A DNA stretch of 16,293 nucleotides from CAZGSV01 sp964528605. Its GTDB lineage: Bacteria; Armatimonadota; Zipacnadia; CAZGSV01. Below are positions 12,521-16,293 of this stretch, in pieces (the stretch's first letter is position 1; each line of letters begins with the position of its first letter). A program made the translations under genes and the position numbers. The notes beneath the pieces are model-generated. The model was not told the origin of the DNA. It did not search any database and was given only the letters and a program-made list of their open reading frames with translations. The stretch covers positions 1-16,293 of the forward strand of contig CAZGSV010000073.1 of the NCBI GenBank assembly GCA_964528605.1, given 5' to 3'.

Positions 12521-15504
12521 TCTCGGCGAGGCGCGGTTGGGCCCAGAGCGACGCGCCAGCGATCGGCATCGCCGAGCAGGAATAGCCGCGTTTCGTACTG
12601 TGCCAGGTCGAGCGACAGTTCCTTGGCGTGTCGCGCGAGCACTTCGTCGGCGAACGGATCGTACCAATCGGTCGGGCTGGGCGTGCGCAGCAGGCGTTTG
12701 CCCCCCGTGGGCGCGTGGAGGCAGAGCATGAAGCGGTTGGCGTAAAGGGCATCGGGGCCGTCGCCGTAGACGTGCACGCCGGCGCGGGAGAGGAGCCAGC
12801 GCAGCACGTTGGGCGGGAGGTTGGGCGAGGCGCAGAAGATCGAGGTCCAGCCGTCGGTCTCTTTGAGCGCGAGGCCCGGCTTGCCAATGTCTTCCAGAAC
12901 GGCGAGCACTTGGGCGTCGGGATCGTCGGCGTAGAAGATGGGCCCGGGGAAGTCGGCTACGCCGAAGGTAGTCGCCTCCCCAAAGCCCGGGAAGAGGGCA
13001 GGCTTGGGGACGTTCATCTTCAGGCTGCCGGCCCCGGGGAGCAGAGAGAGTTTGATGCCGGTGAGAGAGTGTGCGGCCTGGAGGTCAATGCCGTGGTCGG
13101 TGAGGCAGCCGGGGGCGTAGATCCAGATGGCGGTCTTCCCGGCCTTCTTCACGCGCGCATCAATCGCCTCGCGCACCGCAGGGTCGAGGTAGAACGCGTT
13201 GAGGAAGACGTAGACCTGGTAGTCGGGGAGGGCGGGGTTGGCGAGGTCGGGAAGCAAGTAGAAGTCCCAGGGGGCGCCGAGGCGAGGCATGGCCGCGATC
13301 TGCTGAGTGATGAGCGGCTCGTTGAGCGCCGGATGGGGGACGGTGTAGAAGAGGCTTTGCTCATCAATGAAGACGGCGACCTGAGCGTTGGGCGAGCGGT
13401 CTTGCGCGAGGCCGGCGGAGGCGATCTGGTTCATGCGGCGCGTCTCGCGGAGGAGTCGGCGGTCGTTGAACCAGCCGCCGGTCATGTCGAACCACCACAT
13501 GCCGGCGCCGCGGGAGAGGACGTGGCCGAACTCGCGGCGCAGGAGGCCGACGCTCTGAGGCAGGTCTGCGGCGCGGCCGAAGGGATCGGATTCGGGGGAC
13601 TTGTAGGTGCGCAGGTCAGCCTCGTCGAGCCACAGTTTGCCGTGGAGGTTGACGGAGTCGGTGGCGGACATGAAGTTGCTGGCGCCGCCTGGGGCGCGGC
13701 CGGTGTACATGGCGGGGCTGACAAGGAAGTCAATGTCTGGGCAGGCGAGCACGTGGTCGAGGGCAAGGTGCTGGGAGTCGAGTTCGAGCCAGCCGTGCTG
13801 AGTCTGGTAGCCGTAGAAGAAACCGACTAGGCATTGGCCCGCGGAGGCTTCTTTGGCGACGCCGGCGAGGCGGGTGATGGCGGAGGCGGCGGTCTCGGCG
13901 TAGAACCGGTAGAAGTCGGTCACTTGTCTGCCCCGGCCCGGTAGGTCGCGCAGGACGCCGGTTTCCAGGCCGTGGCGGCGCTCCAGGGGCGGGATTTCGG
14001 CCGTTTTCAGGCTCGCGAGCGGGTCCGCCCAGGCCGCTTGGAGGCCTTGGTCGCTGCCGTAGCGCCGGGCGAGCCAGGCGCGGAAGGCATCGCGGGAGGG
14101 GCGGGAGTAATCGCCGAACTTGCCCTCCCAGAGCCCCCACGCCTGCCATTCGCCGGTGTACCCGGTGCAGAGGTGGAAGCCGATGACGCGGTCGCCGTAG
14201 GGAGCGGAGCGCACGTGCCTGATGTACTCGCGGAGGTCCTTGGATATGTCGTCGAGCCAGCGCTGTGAGGCGAACGACTGCGGGCCTGCGGTTCCGTCGT
14301 GATAGACGCAGCATTCATCAGGGTACTTCGCCTGCCACCACCAGGGCGCGGTGAGGTCAATGCGAGGGATGAAGTAGGCATCGGCATCGGCGCTGAGGAT
14401 GTTGTAGAAGACGGCGTCGGCGCCGGAGAAGTCGTAGGAGCCTTCGGTCTGGTTACCGAGGGGAGTGACGTCGTTGTAGAGGTGAGTACCGATCCGCCCC
14501 ATCTGTTGGTACCAGAGTCTTTGGGGTCCCATAGAGAGGAAGGCCATCGCCGGCGTCGCGGAGCGGTCGAGGAAGAAGGTCGGCCTCCCGCTGTGGAGGG
14601 CGATGTGCGCGGTGGCGGGCTCGGGGTGCTCGGGCGGCGGCGGCACAGTGATGCTCATGGGAGGATGGTCGAAGTCATAGAGACCGACCTCAATGGTGAA
14701 CGGCTCGCGTTGTCGCCGCAAGCGAGGCAAGGTCAGCACGCTGGGCTGTGAGCGGAGGAGAGTTCCGGGGGCACAGTCACCTCGCGGGCGGAGTCTGAGG
14801 TCAACGGCGCAGAGGAGTTGACTGCCGAGGAGGACCCTGGCCCAGGCGAGGCCGGTGCTGCGACCTGGGGTTGCGACCTTCCACTGCGGGGCGACGATAA
14901 TCTTGTCCGCGCGCAGTGGCGTGCACCAGTCGCGAGAGGCGGAAGAGGCGAGGCCGGGAGACTCCTGTATGACCCCGGGCTGCCACTGAGGAGTACATGG
15001 GCCGAGGGCGACGTAGTCAATGAGGATGGTGCGGTTGGGGCGGTTGCCGGGGTCTAGGCGGAGGCTGGTGACCAGGCGGCTGGTTCCGCCCCATTTCTGG
15101 CTTCCTGGGCCGCCAAACTGGCCTCCGGGGCCCCAGTCCAGGGCGTGCAGATCAACTTTGTAGAGGGCCCAGCCGGAGACGGTTTTGGGGCCGGTAGCGA
15201 GGGCCCATTCGCCCTGCCGGCCGGTGTAGACGAACTCCCAATCATCGTCGGACTCGGACATCCAAGCGCGAATGGTGAGGGCGGCGCAGCGTGCGGCATC
15301 GAGAGGACGGCCGCGCAGATTGAGGGCGAGAATGGGATCGCGCTGAGTCTCGCCGCGGAAGAGACCGGCGACGAACGAGTGGTCGAGGAAGTTGTAGGCG
15401 GAGGTGATGTCGTCGGCGCGCATCTCCCAACGTCGGGTGCAAGAGGCAGAGAGTTGACCTTCGAGGATGATGAGGGCGAGCACGCAGAGACAGAGGTTTC
15501 TCAC
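12517..15504 (-). CDS. GH42-like beta-galactosidase, exported
   Basis: A 995-residue protein beginning with a signal-peptide-like segment (RNLCLCVLALIILEGQLSA), so probably exported. Residues ~30-330 form an accessory beta-rich region. A clan GH-A barrel follows, with candidate acid/base E452 in GYTGEWQAWG and candidate nucleophile E628 in LWLDEADLRTY; their spacing of ~176 residues fits GH42. Residues ~700-880 look like the GH42 middle (GATase-like) domain, with VAVFIDEQSLFY and DYQVYVFLNAFY. It likely removes terminal galactose or a related sugar from plant or microbial glycans. GTG 15504 is selected because it starts at the signal peptide and has a promoter spaced for leaderless transcription. 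The frame is open further up to 15717, but that part is AT-rich promoter DNA. Its TGA overlaps the deacetylase ATG. Confidence 0.82.
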   Translation of the reverse strand: MRNLCLCVLALIILEGQLSASCTRRWEMRADDITSAYNFLDHSFVAGLFRGETQRDPILALNLRGRPLDAARCAALTIRAWMSESDDDWEFVYTGRQGEWALATGPKTVSGWALYKVDLHALDWGPGGQFGGPGSQKWGGTSRLVTSLRLDPGNRPNRTILIDYVALGPCTPQWQPGVIQESPGLASSASRDWCTPLRADKIIVAPQWKVATPGRSTGLAWARVLLGSQLLCAVDLRLRPRGDCAPGTLLRSQPSVLTLPRLRRQREPFTIEVGLYDFDHPPMSITVPPPPEHPEPATAHIALHSGRPTFFLDRSATPAMAFLSMGPQRLWYQQMGRIGTHLYNDVTPLGNQTEGSYDFSGADAVFYNILSADADAYFIPRIDLTAPWWWQAKYPDECCVYHDGTAGPQSFASQRWLDDISKDLREYIRHVRSAPYGDRVIGFHLCTGYTGEWQAWGLWEGKFGDYSRPSRDAFRAWLARRYGSDQGLQAAWADPLASLKTAEIPPLERRHGLETGVLRDLPGRGRQVTDFYRFYAETAASAITRLAGVAKEASAGQCLVGFFYGYQTQHGWLELDSQHLALDHVLACPDIDFLVSPAMYTGRAPGGASNFMSATDSVNLHGKLWLDEADLRTYKSPESDPFGRAADLPQSVGLLRREFGHVLSRGAGMWWFDMTGGWFNDRRLLRETRRMNQIASAGLAQDRSPNAQVAVFIDEQSLFYTVPHPALNEPLITQQIAAMPRLGAPWDFYLLPDLANPALPDYQVYVFLNAFYLDPAVREAIDARVKKAGKTAIWIYAPGCLTDHGIDLQAAHSLTGIKLSLLPGAGSLKMNVPKPALFPGFGEATTFGVADFPGPIFYADDPDAQVLAVLEDIGKPGLALKETDGWTSIFCASPNLPPNVLRWLLSRAGVHVYGDGPDALYANRFMLCLHAPTGGKRLLRTPSPTDWYDPFADEVLARHAKELSLDLAQYETRLFLLGDADRWRVALGPTAPRRE

Positions 15505-15512
15505 GAGGTAGA

Positions 15513-15542
15513 AGAGTACTTGCGTGAGGGCGAGGAGGTCAA
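15513..15542 (-). promoter_or_regulatory. Candidate leaderless promoter for the galactosidase-deacetylase operon
   Basis: Reading leftward: TTGACC (15542-15537), an 18-nt spacer, TACTCT (15518-15513), then 8 nt to the GTG at 15504. No Shine-Dalgarno precedes that GTG, so an mRNA beginning at the start codon would explain its initiation. The -35 match is good (5 of 6); the -10 match is weak. Confidence 0.4.
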
Positions 15543-15614
15543 CGCAAACGAGGCTGAGTCGTGCTGAGGGTTGCTGAAGAGGAGGGTCAGAGCATGGTGA
15601 GGAGGTGAAAAATA

Positions 15615-15664
15615 TTTTCGCAAAACTATTGCGCGTACGCGAAAAGAGAGTAAAATGTATACAT
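15615..15664. promoter_or_regulatory. Nested palindromes overlapping the promoter (possible operators)
   Basis: TTTTCGC (15615-15621) pairs with GCGAAAA (15639-15645). CGCGTACGCG (15632-15641) is a perfect 10-bp palindrome across the end of the -35 box. ATGTATACAT (15655-15664) is another, overlapping the end of the -10 box and the predicted start site. Together they could place one or more dimeric regulators on the promoter. Confidence 0.4.
15629..15656 (+). promoter_or_regulatory. Sigma-70 promoter for the lysine-rich peptide gene
   Basis: TTGCGC (15629-15634), a 16-nt spacer and TAAAAT (15651-15656), the closest -10 match in the window, inside its most AT-rich stretch. Transcription would start near 15663, giving a leader of about 160 nt. 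Palindromes overlap both boxes, as expected for repressor binding. Confidence 0.55.
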
Positions 15665-15773
15665 GCCGGACACTGCAGAGGGAAGTTGCAGACCCCTCGC
15701 GCACACCGCAGCCTCACTATCTCTGAACCTCCTTCGTCGCTCGTGCGCTGTATTGGCGTACGACGAAATCAGC

Positions 15774-15791
15774 GCGCCGCTTAAGCGGCGC
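15774..15791. promoter_or_regulatory. 18-bp perfect palindrome GCGCCGCTTAAGCGGCGC in the peptide leader
   Basis: Perfect dyad; in RNA it forms a 7-bp stem with a UUAA loop. It ends 10 nt before the purine-rich Shine-Dalgarno region of the lysine-rich peptide gene, so it could affect ribosome access, stabilise the leader, or serve as a DNA operator. Confidence 0.5.
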
Positions 15792-15823
15792 ACATCTTGA
15801 GAGGAAGGGAGGGACCCTTGGCC

Positions 15824-15901
15824 ATGAAGAAGGCAGCCGCCAAGAAGTCGACCGCCAAGAAGGCCGCGCCGAAGAAGGCCGGCGCAAAGAAGAAGAAGTA
15901 G
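15824..15901 (+). CDS. 25-residue Lys/Ala-rich peptide, histone H1-tail-like
   Basis: ATG 15824 opens a 25-codon frame encoding MKKAAAKKSTAKKAAPKK and then AGAKKKK. It contains 12 Lys, no acidic residue, and only M, K, A, S, T, P and G. This composition is that of eukaryotic histone H1 tails and bacterial HC1-like or Lys-rich nucleoid proteins, so nucleic acid binding is the natural guess, though a peptide this short would have no fold of its own. Evidence that it is real: an AGGAAGGGAGGG Shine-Dalgarno region (15802-15813), a good promoter 160 nt upstream, and codon use of AAG/GCC type. TTG 15818, in frame, is an alternative start adding two residues. Automated gene callers would usually miss it for length. 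Confidence 0.65.
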   Translation: MKKAAAKKSTAKKAAPKKAGAKKKK

Positions 15902-16293
15902 AGGCCAAGAAGTCCTTCGCGATGCGCCCCGGTCGTTTCGGCGATTAGTGGGCGCGGGTGGGTCGGTGTGGGATCGCGACGCGGCGACTTCTGTGTAAGG
16001 AAGTCAACGCGGGAAGAAAATTCGCCCCTCCCTTTCCAGGGGGGGGCGAATCCGCGTACGGGGATGAGCGCAGTGAGCGCATGCCGGGGAGGAGATTGCG
16101 TCCGGTACTGGGCGGTGTCGGGTGGGCAAGCGAGGCCCGCCGGGGGGAGGAGCGGGTCCCGGCGGCCAGGCGGGCGCCCACAAGATGATGGGGGCAGGAG
16201 CAGCCAGGGGCGCTACAGGTTGGGCGGCCGGCCGCTAGGGCCGGGCTGGGAAGCGGGGGACCGGCGGCGGGATAAAGGCTAGGGCATAGGGCT
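15902..16293. other. Terminal ~390 nt without a convincing gene
   Basis: G-rich DNA on the + strand. It includes a second copy of a GCCAAGAAGTC-like stretch right after the lysine-rich peptide stop (but in another frame), the hairpin at 16020-16051, a GAGCGCAGTGAGCGC repeat near 16066-16080, and a GC-rich self-complementary stretch (GGCCGGCC) near 16224-16231. The open frames here are compositional and show no family resemblance. Confidence 0.5.
16020..16051 (-). terminator. Leftward intrinsic-terminator-like hairpin
   Basis: On the - strand, ATTCGCCCC pairs with GGGGCGAAT, and an inner CCC/GGG extends the stem past one mismatch to a TGGAAA loop. TTTTCTT follows the stem. That is the form of a Rho-independent terminator for a transcript entering from beyond the right edge. 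On the + strand the stem lacks a T-run, though it could still mark the end of the lysine-rich peptide transcript. Confidence 0.45.

Larger units (their letters stand above)
15505..15823. other. Divergent intergenic region between galactosidase operon and lysine-rich peptide gene
   Basis: About 320 nt separating leftward and rightward genes. It includes the candidate galactosidase promoter, an AT-rich island (15607-15665) unusual in this GC-rich window, a good rightward promoter, three nested or adjacent inverted repeats, an untranslated leader of about 160 nt, an 18-bp GC palindrome and a strong Shine-Dalgarno. No other gene is convincing here. Confidence 0.6.

Noticed and set aside
12628..13830. 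400-codon open frame on the + strand opposite the galactosidase
   Set aside because: Gly/Val/Glu-rich shadow of the galactosidase gene with no recognisable domain.
15505..15717. Upstream extension of the galactosidase frame to an ATG at 15717
   Set aside because: The extra residues precede a clear signal peptide and translate AT-rich promoter DNA; the GTG at 15504 fits better.
16066..16080. GAGCGCAGTGAGCGC repeat as a regulatory site
   Set aside because: A short common GC-rich pattern with no nearby gene start to act on.
1..16293. CRISPR arrays, tRNA or rRNA genes, insertion sequences
   Set aside because: I saw no regularly spaced direct repeats, no cloverleaf-like sequence in the spacers, no rRNA sequence and no transposase or integrase gene.

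Overview
This is a high-GC bacterial window with dense, mostly single-direction gene blocks. The mix of families is typical of environmental, polysaccharide-using bacteria of the Armatimonadota, Planctomycetota or Chloroflexota kind: UPF0182, a corrinoid-type URO-D-like methyltransferase, DUF4838, a GH42-like galactosidase and a class IV-like histone deacetylase. I lean towards Armatimonadota, but that is inference only; there is no rRNA or other phylogenetic marker here. TAG is the commonest stop of the genes called, so amber recoding is unlikely.

Left part (1-5772, + strand): the 3' part of a UPF0182 membrane protein, 6 nt ahead of a CPBP-type intramembrane protease; a 300-nt spacer with palindromes; a URO-D/MtaA-like protein; a short spacer with two sharp hairpins; and a DUF4838 protein that looks like part of carbohydrate metabolism.

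Middle (5784-11210, + strand): L-isoaspartyl methyltransferase (pcm) behind a good TTGACA promoter, then a tightly packed run. This run is an OLD/RecF-like AAA ATPase, a DUF4276 TOPRIM-like protein (GTGA overlap with the ATPase), an M24-fold protein that has lost most metal ligands (GTGA overlap with DUF4276), and an ArnT/PMT-like GT39 membrane glycosyltransferase. The ATPase/DUF4276 pair has the architecture of a split OLD-type anti-phage module, and its base use differs from its neighbours.

Right part (11294-15504, - strand): a GH42-like beta-galactosidase and a class IV-like histone deacetylase overlap by ATGA, so they are probably one operon reading leftward. Downstream of them is a short sigma-70 region 4 remnant with an in-frame amber near its potential start. 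To the right of the galactosidase, an AT-rich island holds a good rightward promoter with nested palindromes. About 160 nt further on, behind an 18-bp GC palindrome and a strong Shine-Dalgarno, is a 25-residue Lys/Ala peptide that looks like a minimal histone H1-tail protein. The last 390 nt hold a leftward terminator-like hairpin and no convincing gene.

The parts most worth a second look are the coupled ATPase/DUF4276/degenerate-M24 run, the tiny lysine-rich gene with its elaborate upstream region, and the galactosidase-deacetylase coupling.
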